A DNA stretch of 64,000 bases, from NCBI GenBank assembly GCA_964465375.1, contig CAYXIJ010000013.1, positions 5,126 to 69,125 of the forward strand, in the 5' to 3' direction. This DNA is from CAJWKT01 sp964465375 (GTDB taxonomy: Bacteria; Pseudomonadota; Gammaproteobacteria; Steroidobacterales; Rariloculaceae). Below the pieces are notes generated by a model. The model was given only the letters and a program-made list of their open reading frames with translations, did not search any database and was not told the origin of the DNA. Shown here one piece after another: positions 9,447-19,011 of this stretch. Positions within the stretch are counted from its first letter, which is position 1, and every line of letters begins with the position of its first letter. A program made the translations under genes and the position numbers.

Positions 9447-10685
9447 ATGGGAAGTTTTGGAATTACTGGGGTTGATTGGCAAGAGCGTATCAACTGGGAC
9501 CGGCTGCGCAAATACCGACTCGAGAGCGCGCGAGCGCGTATGAAAGCAAATGGACTTGGTGCGATGCTGTGCATGTACGATGAGAATGTTAGGTATATAA
9601 CCAGCACACTTACGCCTGGTTGGAATCGGCTTAAGCCCGGACTTCGGTATGCAATGCTTTGTGGTGATGGTGCCCCGATACTTTTTGAGCAGGGAGATAT
9701 CGGTATTCAGATTGACCGTCATTCGCCTTGGTTGCCTAAAGAAAACATCCGCTATTCCTACGCTTGGATTAAGGGTGCCGCGGGGCCTGCTTCGCAACAA
9801 CAGGTGAAAAAATTTACGAATGCGATCAAAGAGGAAATGAAGCGTCATGGCGTGGCCGGCGAGAAACTAGGCGTCGACTTTATGGACATTAACATGTTGC
9901 GCGCTTTTGAGGACGAAGGAATTGTTTGGGATGATGGTATGAGTGCGATGATGGAGGCCCGTGCCATTAAAAACCAAGACGAACAGGAATGTATGCGTAT
10001 CGTTGGTGCCATTGGTGATGCCGCACATTATGAGACCATGAAATTTTTGAAACCCGGTGTGACGGAAAACCAAGTCACCGCCCACATCATGGAATTTCTA
10101 TACAATATTCCCGGCATGGAGGATGTAGAAGACGTTATTGTTTCTTCGGGACCAAATACTTGGCCGAATTGGCGCAATTTTTCTGATCGAATTGTTAAAC
10201 CCGGTGATATCGTTTTTATGGATTTGGCTGCGCTTACATGGAATGGTTACAAGTCCTGCTATTACCGCACTTATTGTGTTGGCAAAAAGCCAACCCAAGA
10301 AATGAAAGATTATTACGCTACTGCATTAGAGTGGTTGTACGATTCCATTGACGCGGTGAAGGCGGGCACGACTACTCGTGAAATTGCAATGAAATGGCCA
10401 TCTGCCAAGGAGGCCTGGGGTTATGAGGAGGAAGATCAGGCGGCCGCTAATCTATGGGGCCATGGTTTGGGTTTAGCTCAATATGACCCCCCAGTCATTT
10501 CACGCATCTGGTCCTTGGACCACCCTATCGAGATTAAGCCCGGTATGGTATTTGCTCTGGAGACACAGCACGGGAAGAATTTAGAGTTCGGCGTGCGGAT
10601 TGAAGAGATGCTGATTGTCCACGAGGATAAGACCGAGATTATCTCGAGTTTCCCTGTAGAGGAAATTACCTTCGTTGATATGTAG
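9447..10685 (+). CDS. M24-fold (Xaa-Pro peptidase/creatinase/DddP-like) hydrolase
   Basis: The start is ATG 9447, with TTGGAGA just upstream; the frame is open back to a GTG at 9402. The 412-residue protein has an N-terminal creatinase-type domain and the pita-bread domain. Expected metal ligands Asp259 (FMDLA), His339 (WGHGLGL), Glu372 (ALETQ) and Glu386 (RIEEM) are present, but the second aspartate of the usual S-D-x-x-R-T motif is Cys271 (KSCYYRT). This argues against an ordinary dipeptidase. Creatinase, ectoine hydrolases and the DMSP lyase DddP share this fold, so a small osmolyte-like substrate is possible. Confidence 0.85.
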   Translation: MGSFGITGVDWQERINWDRLRKYRLESARARMKANGLGAMLCMYDENVRYITSTLTPGWNRLKPGLRYAMLCGDGAPILFEQGDIGIQIDRHSPWLPKENIRYSYAWIKGAAGPASQQQVKKFTNAIKEEMKRHGVAGEKLGVDFMDINMLRAFEDEGIVWDDGMSAMMEARAIKNQDEQECMRIVGAIGDAAHYETMKFLKPGVTENQVTAHIMEFLYNIPGMEDVEDVIVSSGPNTWPNWRNFSDRIVKPGDIVFMDLAALTWNGYKSCYYRTYCVGKKPTQEMKDYYATALEWLYDSIDAVKAGTTTREIAMKWPSAKEAWGYEEEDQAAANLWGHGLGLAQYDPPVISRIWSLDHPIEIKPGMVFALETQHGKNLEFGVRIEEMLIVHEDKTEIISSFPVEEITFVDM

Positions 10686-10750
10686 GTTAGGCCAGAGAAA
10701 AAATATCGTCTGCTTTGTCGTGTGATGATTCTTGTACTGTGGGAAATATA

Positions 10751-12040
10751 GTGGCTCAACTCATTCTTAATCTTGATGAAGTTGCAGCAGCAGATGTCAC
10801 CCGTTTCGGGCCCAAGGCTGCTAATCAGGCTGCTTTAGGTCATGCTGGCTTACCGATTCCAGGGGGTTATGCTGTGGATGCCGCGGCTTACTGGACTCAG
10901 CTCGAGTCTTTAGGTCTGACGGATTCCGTTCGTGCAGCGGCAACAGCTAAGGTGTTTGAAGAGGCGCGTCAGCATATTTCGCGGGTCAGAATCAATTTGT
11001 TCGAGGAGCCTATTGTGCCAGAGGTTCTAGAGCCACTTTTGGCCGCACGCCAAAATTTGGTTGATCATTTCGGTAAGCCCCTAGTAGTTCGCTCTTCGGC
11101 ACTTATGGAGGATCAGGCAGGCTCCACTTTTGCGGGGCAGTTTGAATCTTTTTTGGGTTTGGAGAGCGAAGATGATTTTATCACGGCTGTTCGGGCCTGC
11201 TGGGCAGCACTTTGGGCATCTCGGGCGCGGCAGTACATGACTCATCACCACATAACACCTGCTGATACAGCGATGGGCCTATTGATCCAGCCCTTAGTGG
11301 AAGCCCGGGCATCAGGTGGGGGGATGAGCTTGACGGCCAACAAGGGCATGTTATTGACAGCCACTTGGGGCTTGGGTTCGGCCATTGCTCAGGGTGAAAT
11401 CGTTCCTGATCGCTACGATTTAAGTCGCAATGGTGCTTTGCGCGACACGGTTGTCGGTCACAAGGACCATAGCGTTCATTGTGTTCATCATCAGGTTGGG
11501 CCTTCGGCTCAGGCAGTCGCCGCGCCGCGTGTCCAAGAGCCCTGCTTGAATGAAAAGCAAATCAAGGAACTGAGTGATTTATTAGTGCGTGCGGAAGACT
11601 TACTGGGCAGGCCAGTCGAAATTGAGTGGGCCCAAGATGAGACAGGCTTTAAGATGCTTCAGGCACGACCGCTGAAAATGGAGCCTGCCCAGGTACCAGA
11701 CGAGATTTGGCTTCGCCACCCTGGAATTAAGGGCCATCCGTCGGGCATTGGGTGGGGAAGTGGGCGGGCCTGTGTAATTAACTGTGAGTGCGAGCTTAGT
11801 CGGCTTGCGCCAGGAGATATTCTGGTTACAAAAGTTGCTGGCCCCGCTTTGAGCCAAGTGTTGCCTCGGGTATCGGGTGTGGTTGCTGAGCTCGGAGGCA
11901 GCACATCACATTTGGCATCCCTCGCTCGGGAGCGAGGTATACCCATGGTATTGGGTGTGCCGGAGGCGACTCGGAAGATTCCGGACGGCGCACAGGTGGG
12001 GGTAGATGGCGTAATGGGTATGGTACGCTGGATTAATTAA
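10751..12040 (+). CDS. Short PEP synthase/dikinase-like phosphotransferase
   Basis: The proposed start is GTG 10751, preceded by GGGAAA; the frame is open from TTG 10715. About 430 residues contain an N-terminal ATP-grasp nucleotide-binding domain (FGPKAANQAALG, VVRSSALMEDQAGSTFAGQFES, IEWAQDE) and a C-terminal phosphohistidine swivelling domain (GGSTSHLASLARERGIPMVLG, catalytic His about 387). PEP synthase and PPDK (800-900 residues) have a third TIM-barrel domain for PEP/pyruvate, absent here. Rifampin phosphotransferase also uses a separate substrate domain, also not visible. The acceptor is therefore unknown; it may need a partner. It follows the M24 gene by 65 bases. Confidence 0.82.
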   Translation: MAQLILNLDEVAAADVTRFGPKAANQAALGHAGLPIPGGYAVDAAAYWTQLESLGLTDSVRAAATAKVFEEARQHISRVRINLFEEPIVPEVLEPLLAARQNLVDHFGKPLVVRSSALMEDQAGSTFAGQFESFLGLESEDDFITAVRACWAALWASRARQYMTHHHITPADTAMGLLIQPLVEARASGGGMSLTANKGMLLTATWGLGSAIAQGEIVPDRYDLSRNGALRDTVVGHKDHSVHCVHHQVGPSAQAVAAPRVQEPCLNEKQIKELSDLLVRAEDLLGRPVEIEWAQDETGFKMLQARPLKMEPAQVPDEIWLRHPGIKGHPSGIGWGSGRACVINCECELSRLAPGDILVTKVAGPALSQVLPRVSGVVAELGGSTSHLASLARERGIPMVLGVPEATRKIPDGAQVGVDGVMGMVRWIN

Positions 12041-12137
12041 TCATTTCTTGTAAACAAATTTGCAGGGGAGTATTAAGAAACACGGATTTTTTTGAGCAAG
12101 AGTTGATTAGTTGGGCTGAATTAAGAGGATCTAAATT

Positions 12138-13199
12138 ATGGACAAGATTGATGTTGGTATTATCGGTACCGGTTGGTGTGGTGGGATTCGTGCCAATACT
12201 TGTGCGGCTAGTCCGATTGTTAACGAATTACATATTGCTGAAATCGATGAAGATCGACTCAAGGAAGTTTCCGAACAAACAAACCCCACTTCTTCGACCT
12301 CAGATTACCGGGATCTCATTGCCAACAAAACGATTACCACTATCATCGTCTCAGCCACACCGGAAACAACTCATTACCCGATGGCTAAAGAGTCTCTGCT
12401 TGCCGGGAAGCACGTTTTTCTAGAAAAACCTTTGGCACTAACCTTAACTGAAGCGGACGAACTTATTCAGATCAGTAAAGAGAGTAATCTCAAACTGGCG
12501 ATTGGTTATTCTCAACGCTTCAACCCAAAGTTTGCTTATGTAAAAAAATGCATTAAAGAGAAAAAAATTGGGGATCCTGTTTGCGCCTTAGTAAGTCGAC
12601 ATATCACCAGAGGCCTCGGCAAAAAAATTAGCAGTCGTATCAAGCTTTCTCCGGCCGCCATGGAAGCGACACATGATTTAGATTTTGTTCTCTGGTGCAT
12701 GGAGCCAGCAAAACCGATACGTGTCTATTCACAGACTGCTTATGGTGCAATGCAGCATCAAACGGGATCTGCTGATGCACAGTGGCTTATGATTACAATG
12801 GATAATGGAGTTGTCTTGAGCGTTGGTGCCGGGTGGAGCATGCCCCCGGGGTATCCAAATTACTCGGGTACTTGGATTGAGGTCGTGGGCACTGATGGCA
12901 TGCTCGTGATAGATGATACGCACAGAGATGTAGTTTTTAATACCATGAAGAATGGCATCCAACTTCCAATGTCATCAATGCCCGGAGAGCCGGTAGATCA
13001 TGTGTTTGCTGGTCCGATGCATAACGAAACCGTTCATTATTTAGAGGCAGTGGCATTTGGTCGTCCAGTTATGGTTACTGCAGAAAAGGCGCGGAGGGTT
13101 ATGGAGGTTTACATGGCCGCGGATTTATCGGATGAGCGTAATGAAGCAGTAGATTTGCCACTGAGCGAGTCGAAGCTTTCTGCTGTAGCCGCCGCATAG
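12138..13199 (+). CDS. Gfo/Idh/MocA-family NAD(P)-dependent oxidoreductase
   Basis: The 353-residue protein starts with a Rossmann loop VGIIGTGWCGGIRA (6-19) and has the family's EKP lysine motif at 96-98 (HVFLEKPLAL). The C-terminal alpha/beta sheet domain follows. A GAGGATC ribosome site precedes the ATG. Family members oxidise sugars, inositols and related polyols. The gene is 31 bases upstream of tctB and shares its direction, so it likely acts on the solute imported by TctBAC or on its first product. Confidence 0.9.
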   Translation: MDKIDVGIIGTGWCGGIRANTCAASPIVNELHIAEIDEDRLKEVSEQTNPTSSTSDYRDLIANKTITTIIVSATPETTHYPMAKESLLAGKHVFLEKPLALTLTEADELIQISKESNLKLAIGYSQRFNPKFAYVKKCIKEKKIGDPVCALVSRHITRGLGKKISSRIKLSPAAMEATHDLDFVLWCMEPAKPIRVYSQTAYGAMQHQTGSADAQWLMITMDNGVVLSVGAGWSMPPGYPNYSGTWIEVVGTDGMLVIDDTHRDVVFNTMKNGIQLPMSSMPGEPVDHVFAGPMHNETVHYLEAVAFGRPVMVTAEKARRVMEVYMAADLSDERNEAVDLPLSESKLSAVAAA

Positions 13200-13230
13200 T
13201 GTTATCGGATTTTATTTTCAGGCATAGGGT

Positions 13231-13761
13231 ATGGCTAAATTCCCGGCTGATGTTGTTTTTGTAATCGGTGCTTTGGTCCTTGCGGTACTCGGGTTACTTT
13301 TTGGTGGATGGTTGATCGTAGATCCCCCAATATTGTTGAGTCGTGACATTCTGGCAATGAACCCAAGGGTATTTCCGACCTTGGTTCTCTTTTTTATCCT
13401 GTTGGTTGCTTTGATTTTTTTGGCTACAGAGAGCAGAAAGGGCTCTCTCGCAGGTAATATATTGAAAGAAAGTTCACCGCAGAGTCCGCTAGCTCTATAC
13501 CGCCAGTTTGGTTTTGTAGGGCTTACCGTTGGTTGTGCATTATTGCTTACCACACTTGGCTTTCTAGCCACTATGTTTTTGTTAATGGCCGGCACATCAT
13601 TATTAGTAGGAAACCGTAGTTCTCTGCAAATATTTGCTATTAGTCTGGTTACTCCCCTGAGTTTTTATATGATTGTTACGTACATGCTTAGGACTCAGTT
13701 GCCCGAAGCTGATATTGTGGAGCGCACATTAGCCATGATTATTAATGCACTGAACACATAG
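13231..13761 (+). CDS. tctB: Tripartite tricarboxylate transporter small subunit TctB
   Basis: This 176-residue membrane protein has four hydrophobic segments (about 8-28, 49-66, 86-106 and 116-150), the topology of TctB. It precedes tctA (60 bases) and tctC. TctB partners the large TctA channel subunit in proton- or sodium-driven uptake of tricarboxylates and related acids. Sequence conservation is low in this family, so the call relies on topology, size and the diagnostic gene order. Confidence 0.88.
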   Translation: MAKFPADVVFVIGALVLAVLGLLFGGWLIVDPPILLSRDILAMNPRVFPTLVLFFILLVALIFLATESRKGSLAGNILKESSPQSPLALYRQFGFVGLTVGCALLLTTLGFLATMFLLMAGTSLLVGNRSSLQIFAISLVTPLSFYMIVTYMLRTQLPEADIVERTLAMIINALNT

Positions 13762-13821
13762 ATAAAAAATTCCCCCAGCTGGCCGTTCTTTCTGCACTAT
13801 ACCTAGATGGGCTGATCCATT

Positions 13822-15330
13822 ATGTTTGACATGTTGATGCTTGGTTTGAACGACGCCTTACGGCTAGATACTTTTATCTGGATAGGTGGGGGACTTCTTC
13901 TTGGGATGCTCGTGGGAGCTCTTCCTGGTTTTACGACTTCAATGGGTATGTCGGTACTTGTGCCTATTTCTTTCCTCGTGGGTGATCCACTAATTGGGAT
14001 TCCGTTTCTGATTGGGGTGTACAAGGGTGGAATTTATGGTGGTAGTGTGCCAGCTATCCTAATTTCCATGCCCGGCACAGGAGCCTCAATCGCGACCGTA
14101 CTTGATGGCTATGCCTTGACAAAAAAAGGTCAATCAAGAAAGGCACTTGAAATGAGTCTGTTCTCTTCAGGCCTTTCAGATTTTTTTAGTGATATTTTCA
14201 CCCTTGTGATGATCATTCCAGTTGCTACGGTTGTGCTTGGTTTTGGGCCACCCGAAATTGCTGCAGTGATGTTTTTGAGCTTAGTTATCATTGCCGTGAC
14301 TTCTGCAGGCCCCGCTGTCAAGGGCCTAATAATGCTGGGTTTGGGTATATGGGTTGGATTTGTTGGAGCTGACCCATTTTCTGCTATGGCAAGGTATACA
14401 TTTGGTACTACGGAGCTCTACGATGGATTTCACCTAATCCCTATATTAATAGGACTTTTTGCATTGCCAGAAATTTTTAATGCGGTAAAAGAGGGCGATA
14501 CAAGGGGGAAGCGTATATCAACTTTCGTGGGCGAACGTTTGCGTCTACAAGAGCTAAAAAGTAGTTTCCGAACAATTCTTAGATCGACAATGATTGGAAC
14601 CGGAATTGGCATCGTGCCTGGTTTGGGTCAGCCAATCGCTGCAATGATGGGATATATTGCGGCAAAGAACGCATCCAAATACCCAGAAAAGTTTGGCAAA
14701 GGTGAATTGGATGGTGTGGCTGCTGCAGAATCCGCAAACAATGCTGTAAATGGTCCCACCATGGTGCCGCTTCTTACGCTAGGTATTCCAGGCGATTCCG
14801 TGACAGCATTGTTGCTCGGTGCTTTTATGATGCAGGGCCTGCGGCCAGGGCCTACCTTGCTTGAATCTAGCGGTAATGTAGTTTTTGCGATTTTGATAGC
14901 AATGATTTTCGCGAATGTCTTGTTTGTAATTATCGGTTACCTGGCCATTCCGCTTTTTGCGCGTGTTGTCACAATTAAGAAATCTCTTTTGATACCCGTG
15001 ACAATTATGTTAGCTTTTGCGGGAACCTATCTGGCTCGCAGTAATCCTTTCGACATAATTACCCTGATCAGTTTTGGCCTGATAGGCATTGCTGCTCGAG
15101 CGGCTAAATTTGATGTAGCGCCAATGGTTATGGGTTTTATCTTGGGCCGAGAACTTGAATACGCTTTTGGTCAAACATTGGCCTTAGCAGGTGATAATTG
15201 GATTCATTTTGCTTTTGGGGAGCGCCTAGGTATGACAGCTATATTATTAGCTACGCCACTTGTTGGAGCTATTTTAGGGTTTCGGATGAACCGTTTTAGA
15301 AAGCGGTCTCTGGATAGCGACAGGAAATAG
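13822..15330 (+). CDS. tctA: Tripartite tricarboxylate transporter large permease TctA
   Basis: The 502-residue multi-spanning protein shows the two internally related TctA halves. Signatures include GGLLLGMLVGALPGFTTSMG, YKGGIYGGSVPAILISMPGT and, in the second half, ESANNAVNGPTMVPLLTLGIPGDS. It forms the transport pathway with TctB, fed by the periplasmic TctC binding protein. Only 5 bases separate its stop from the tctC ATG, showing translational linkage. The substrate is probably a di- or tricarboxylate. Confidence 0.95.
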   Translation: MFDMLMLGLNDALRLDTFIWIGGGLLLGMLVGALPGFTTSMGMSVLVPISFLVGDPLIGIPFLIGVYKGGIYGGSVPAILISMPGTGASIATVLDGYALTKKGQSRKALEMSLFSSGLSDFFSDIFTLVMIIPVATVVLGFGPPEIAAVMFLSLVIIAVTSAGPAVKGLIMLGLGIWVGFVGADPFSAMARYTFGTTELYDGFHLIPILIGLFALPEIFNAVKEGDTRGKRISTFVGERLRLQELKSSFRTILRSTMIGTGIGIVPGLGQPIAAMMGYIAAKNASKYPEKFGKGELDGVAAAESANNAVNGPTMVPLLTLGIPGDSVTALLLGAFMMQGLRPGPTLLESSGNVVFAILIAMIFANVLFVIIGYLAIPLFARVVTIKKSLLIPVTIMLAFAGTYLARSNPFDIITLISFGLIGIAARAAKFDVAPMVMGFILGRELEYAFGQTLALAGDNWIHFAFGERLGMTAILLATPLVGAILGFRMNRFRKRSLDSDRK

Positions 15331-15335
15331 ACACT

Positions 15336-16331
15336 ATGAGTTTTTTGGCTAAAAATTTACTGACCAAAAAATTAGCCATATGGGTTATGCAATTGTGGAT
15401 TATTTTTCTTGGGCAATTAATTTACCAAGAATCATTGGCGCAATACCCAGAAAAGCCTATTACTCTCATCACCCCTTTTGCGGCCGGAGGATCTAGCGAT
15501 CTAATTGCCCGTGTTTTTACTACTTATCTTAATAGTTACTTAGCTCAACCCATGTTGATAAGGTTGGTTCCAGGCCAGGCAGGCCAGAAGGGTACCTTAG
15601 AGGCAATTAGGGCGACCCCAGACGGTTACACGCTGGTCTTCATAGATAACTATCGGGATCAATTACACCAGTATACGTTCCCGAATGATTTCTATGACAC
15701 CAATGAGGATTTAGTGACTGTTGCACGCATAAATTATGGACAGATCGCAATTATCGTGCGCGCAACTGGCCCATATCAGTCTTGGGACGAATTCTTGGTA
15801 GCTGCTAGAGCAGGATCCGGCCAGTTGAAAATGGCTCACAGTGGTTTATGGGCGGCTTTATTTGTTCCAGCCTGGCGGATTATGCAGGAGTTTGATCTAC
15901 GCTTCAGGATGATTCCATACCGTGGGGGTGGGCCTGCAAAAGCAGCTCTTATGGCTGGAGATGTGGATTTTTCCATGGCATTTCCGGCAACCGTAGTTCA
16001 GGACGTGGAAGCCGGAAAAGTACGGATTCTGGCTACTGCGGGTCCTGAGCGGACTATAAAGGGTGTGCCATCTTTTACAGAGATTGGTCTAGCGCCTGGT
16101 ACGGGCTATATTCACCGCATAGTAATGGCGCCAGCAGGTATTGCGGATGACCGTCTTGCTGTTCTGCAGGACGCGCTACAGCAGCTTCAAATGGATAAAG
16201 ACTATCAGGCTGCCATGGCTCGGCTGGGTGAGAACCTAGAATATTTAACGGGACCAGCCTATGAGCTGGTTCGACGGCAGCAATCGGCCGAGTACGCTGA
16301 ATTGGTTTCGACTCTCACCAGTCGTCCATAA
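15336..16331 (+). CDS. tctC: TctC/Bug-family periplasmic substrate-binding protein
   Basis: The 331-residue protein has a signal peptide ending SLAQ near residue 36. The mature start YPEKPITLITPFAAGGSSDLIAR is the classic Bug/TctC opening, where the loop after the first strand contacts the carboxylate ligand. Later motifs also fit: YRGGGPAKAALMAGDVDFSM and KVRILATAGPER. It is the last gene of the tctBAC operon and probably delivers an organic acid to TctAB. Confidence 0.93.
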   Translation: MSFLAKNLLTKKLAIWVMQLWIIFLGQLIYQESLAQYPEKPITLITPFAAGGSSDLIARVFTTYLNSYLAQPMLIRLVPGQAGQKGTLEAIRATPDGYTLVFIDNYRDQLHQYTFPNDFYDTNEDLVTVARINYGQIAIIVRATGPYQSWDEFLVAARAGSGQLKMAHSGLWAALFVPAWRIMQEFDLRFRMIPYRGGGPAKAALMAGDVDFSMAFPATVVQDVEAGKVRILATAGPERTIKGVPSFTEIGLAPGTGYIHRIVMAPAGIADDRLAVLQDALQQLQMDKDYQAAMARLGENLEYLTGPAYELVRRQQSAEYAELVSTLTSRP

Positions 16332-16379
16332 AATGATTTGCCTCAGCAGTGTCGAAGATCTAAAAGATTTCCCAATACT

Positions 16380-17654
16380 TTATGTTTTGAAGCGACGTAG
16401 TCGGAGGTCGGCTTGTTCTTTGTGTCCCCAAAATTTCTCAATTGCACAGAGCCTTGAACAATAATCACCAATTATCACCGATGCCTCTTCCGAGCATTTT
16501 TGATATGTCACGGTTTTCAGGAATTTTCCAACCCAAAGTCCCCCTGTGTAACGTGCCGCACCCTTGGTAGGTAAAGTATGATTTGTGCCAATGACCTTGT
16601 CTCCGTAGGAGACATTTGTTTCTGGGCCAAGAAACATAGAACCATAGTTTGTCATTTTATCTAAGTAAAGTCGGGGATTTTCTGTCAGGATTTCCACATG
16701 CTCGCAAGCTATTTTATCGGCTTCAATGATCGCTTCCTCGTCATTTTCAACCAGAATAATCTCACCAAAATCACGCCAAGCTGCCCCAGCTATTTCAGCT
16801 GTTGCTAGTGTGGAGAGCTGTCGTTCTATTTCATCTGGAATGGCTTCGGCCAGTGCCTGTGATGTTGTGATTATTGTGGCAGGGGATGTTGGACCATGTT
16901 CGGCTTGTCCTAGCAAGTCCGTTACCACGATTTCTGCGTCAGAAGTATGGTCTGCTATCACCAAAATTTCCGTTGGACCGGCGAATAAATCAATTCCTAC
17001 TCGCCCATATAATTGACGCTTTGCCTCGGCTACGTAAGCATTGCCTGGGCCCACTAGCATATCTACGGGAACAATACTGGTTGTGCCAAGCGCCATAGCA
17101 CCCACTGCTTGCACCCCGCCTAGTACATAGATTTCATCTGCGCCACCCATTGACATCGCTGCAATGGTTTCTGCATGTGGTGCACCGTTTGTCGGGGGCG
17201 TGCACGCAATTATGCGGCCCACACCAGCTACACGAGCGGTAACAATACTCATATGAGCCGAGGCAACCATAGGATATAGCCCTCCAGGCACGTAACAGCC
17301 GACACTTTCTACTGGAATATTTTTGTGACCAAGCGTTACGCCGGGAATAGTTTCAACTTCAACATCTCGTAAAGCAGATCTCTGGACCTCGGCAAAATTT
17401 CGAATTTGCGTTTGGGCAAATTGAATATCCTTAATAGTTTGGCCTGGGACTATTGCTATTAATTCATCAATTTCTTTTTTGGACAGGAGGAAACTGTTTG
17501 GTGACCAATTATCAAAGCGGACCGAAAGCTCTCGAACCGCAGTATCTCCATGACTCTCAATGTCAGCCAAAATATTTTCTACAGTTTTTTGTATTTGAGC
17601 ATCTATTTCTCGAATCTTTTCTGTGTTTCCCTTACGCTTTAAATAGTTAGCCAT
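16380..17654 (-). CDS. HisD-family dehydrogenase, HpsN (sulfopropanediol dehydrogenase)-like
   Basis: The 424-residue protein belongs to the histidinol dehydrogenase family: [34 protein letters not shown] and [11 protein letters not shown] are clear. No his genes are nearby. The sequence has features of the catabolic subgroup that includes HpsN, which oxidises 2,3-dihydroxypropane-1-sulfonate: an N-terminal [22 protein letters not shown], and the tail [20 protein letters not shown]. The location beside an organic-acid transporter, a cyclase-family hydrolase and an SDR favours a catabolic polyol or sulfonate role over histidine synthesis. The subgroup call is from memory of related sequences and is moderate. 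Confidence 0.85.
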   Translation of the reverse strand: MANYLKRKGNTEKIREIDAQIQKTVENILADIESHGDTAVRELSVRFDNWSPNSFLLSKKEIDELIAIVPGQTIKDIQFAQTQIRNFAEVQRSALRDVEVETIPGVTLGHKNIPVESVGCYVPGGLYPMVASAHMSIVTARVAGVGRIIACTPPTNGAPHAETIAAMSMGGADEIYVLGGVQAVGAMALGTTSIVPVDMLVGPGNAYVAEAKRQLYGRVGIDLFAGPTEILVIADHTSDAEIVVTDLLGQAEHGPTSPATIITTSQALAEAIPDEIERQLSTLATAEIAGAAWRDFGEIILVENDEEAIIEADKIACEHVEILTENPRLYLDKMTNYGSMFLGPETNVSYGDKVIGTNHTLPTKGAARYTGGLWVGKFLKTVTYQKCSEEASVIIGDYCSRLCAIEKFWGHKEQADLRLRRFKT

Positions 17655-17930
17655 GGCTCTGCTTTAATTATTAATTGATAAAAATAGAAGGTTTAAAATT
17701 ATGCAACATGAAAATTAGTCATCCCCAAAATGTAATCACAACGAATATGAAATAGATGAAATACGGGTAGCGGGAGGTTTTTTGGATTAAAATATTCAAT
17801 ATTCAATATTCAATGTTCAAGGTAAAAAGTATGCTTTTGTTTCGTGCTTAAAATGTTCCTCTACAGAATTTTACAAAGGGCAACCATCTTCACGGATTGC
17901 AAATGTATTTAATTTCTTTACAAATTAAAA
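17655..17930. other. AT-rich intergenic region
   Basis: This 276-base gap separates two minus-strand genes. It is AT-rich and contains the short ATTCAAT tandem array listed separately. I found no convincing small ORF or RNA gene. It probably holds the promoter of the HisD-family gene. Confidence 0.5.
17794..17820. repeat. ATTCAAT tandem repeat
   Basis: Three head-to-tail copies of the 7-base unit ATTCAAT (17794-17814) are followed by a degenerate GTTCAA. The array lies upstream of the HisD-family gene, about 140 bases before its start. It could be slippage-prone DNA or binding sites; nothing more can be supported. Confidence 0.6.
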
Positions 17931-18899
17931 TTATTTAATAGCTATCGGATTTAGTGGTGAGCCTACACCACCAGTAATAGGGAGCGGTGGCGCACAGAAA
18001 AAGAATTCATATGTACCATCTTCAGCGCAATCTGTTGCAAGGTGGTCGACGACAAAAATTTCTCCCATGGAGATACCGATCATCGGGATAACTACCCAGT
18101 GCCAGGGTTGCTGGGCTTCTTCAGTTTCGTTGGGCCTTACTTCGCAGCCCCAGGTATCACAACAGATAGCTGCGATCTCTTTCTCGTAGATCCATTCTGC
18201 AGTTTCGAAGGCCATTCCTGGGGCATCTCCGCCGGCGTAATCTCCCCACTCGCCCGCATTTAGGCACTGGCCCATCATGCCGGTACGCACGATAACAAAG
18301 TCACCTCGGCGAATTTCTACTTCCTGGGCTTCGGCAGTCTCATTAAGATCCGAATTCGTGATTGCCATTCCGGGCTCGAGCGACTCAACTCCCACGTGCT
18401 TGGCTACATCTAGAAGTATACCCCGGCCTACGAAACGGTCTTTTACTTTTTCAATACCATTCTTTTTAGCACCACTTGCATCAACAAGCTTTGCGTCATA
18501 GCCATTCCACATTTTATCTTCGTAAAAAATATGCCCTAGGGCATCCCATTGTGTGCCACATTGCAGAGGTAGTGACACCATGTCGTCGGCAAACCGAAAG
18601 CGTCCTTCATCTTGGTTTCCAGCAACTGCATCAGTACCTGTAGCAAGCATAGTGTGGATTGGGTTGAAACGATTCCCCCAAAGCCCTTTTTGGGGCCCTT
18701 GATTATCGAAATTTAATGCTAGGGAAAATACTTTGCCCTTACGGATGAGAGAAGCAGCCCTAATAATGTCTTCCGGAGATACAAAGTTCAGTGTGCCAGC
18801 CTCGTCGTCTGGTCCCCAACGATTCCAGTTTTTACAATGTTCTGCTGTTTTTTGCAGAATGGACATATCCAGTTTGCCCTTGCTGTAGTGTCGCGGCAT
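17931..18899 (-). CDS. Cyclase-family (kynurenine formamidase-like) hydrolase
   Basis: The start is ATG 18899 (MPRHYS), with GGAGA seven bases upstream; the longer open frame to 19052 would overlap the divergent SDR gene and has no family similarity. The 322-residue product fits the metal-dependent 'putative cyclase' family: NRWGPDDEAGTLNFV, GTQWDALGHI and DFVIVRTGMMGQ. In the usual metal motif GTHxDxxxH the first His is Gln here, as also in the second cyclase at 39503. It is probably a hydrolase opening or closing a small amide or lactone; substrate unknown. Confidence 0.85.
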   Translation of the reverse strand: MPRHYSKGKLDMSILQKTAEHCKNWNRWGPDDEAGTLNFVSPEDIIRAASLIRKGKVFSLALNFDNQGPQKGLWGNRFNPIHTMLATGTDAVAGNQDEGRFRFADDMVSLPLQCGTQWDALGHIFYEDKMWNGYDAKLVDASGAKKNGIEKVKDRFVGRGILLDVAKHVGVESLEPGMAITNSDLNETAEAQEVEIRRGDFVIVRTGMMGQCLNAGEWGDYAGGDAPGMAFETAEWIYEKEIAAICCDTWGCEVRPNETEEAQQPWHWVVIPMIGISMGEIFVVDHLATDCAEDGTYEFFFCAPPLPITGGVGSPLNPIAIK

Positions 18900-19011
18900 A
18901 GTAGTTCTCCGTAGATGTAAACTGCGTGTGGGGAGTGGCCTTACCACATTAAGGTAGATGGCAGTGTGGAAGTCAACACTCAACTGGTTCTTTTCTGGGA
19001 GGTAAATATTC

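Noticed and set aside
16380..17654. Histidine biosynthesis hisD
   Set aside because: No his genes are near and the sequence features and context fit the catabolic HisD-like subgroup better; the family call is kept but not the pathway.
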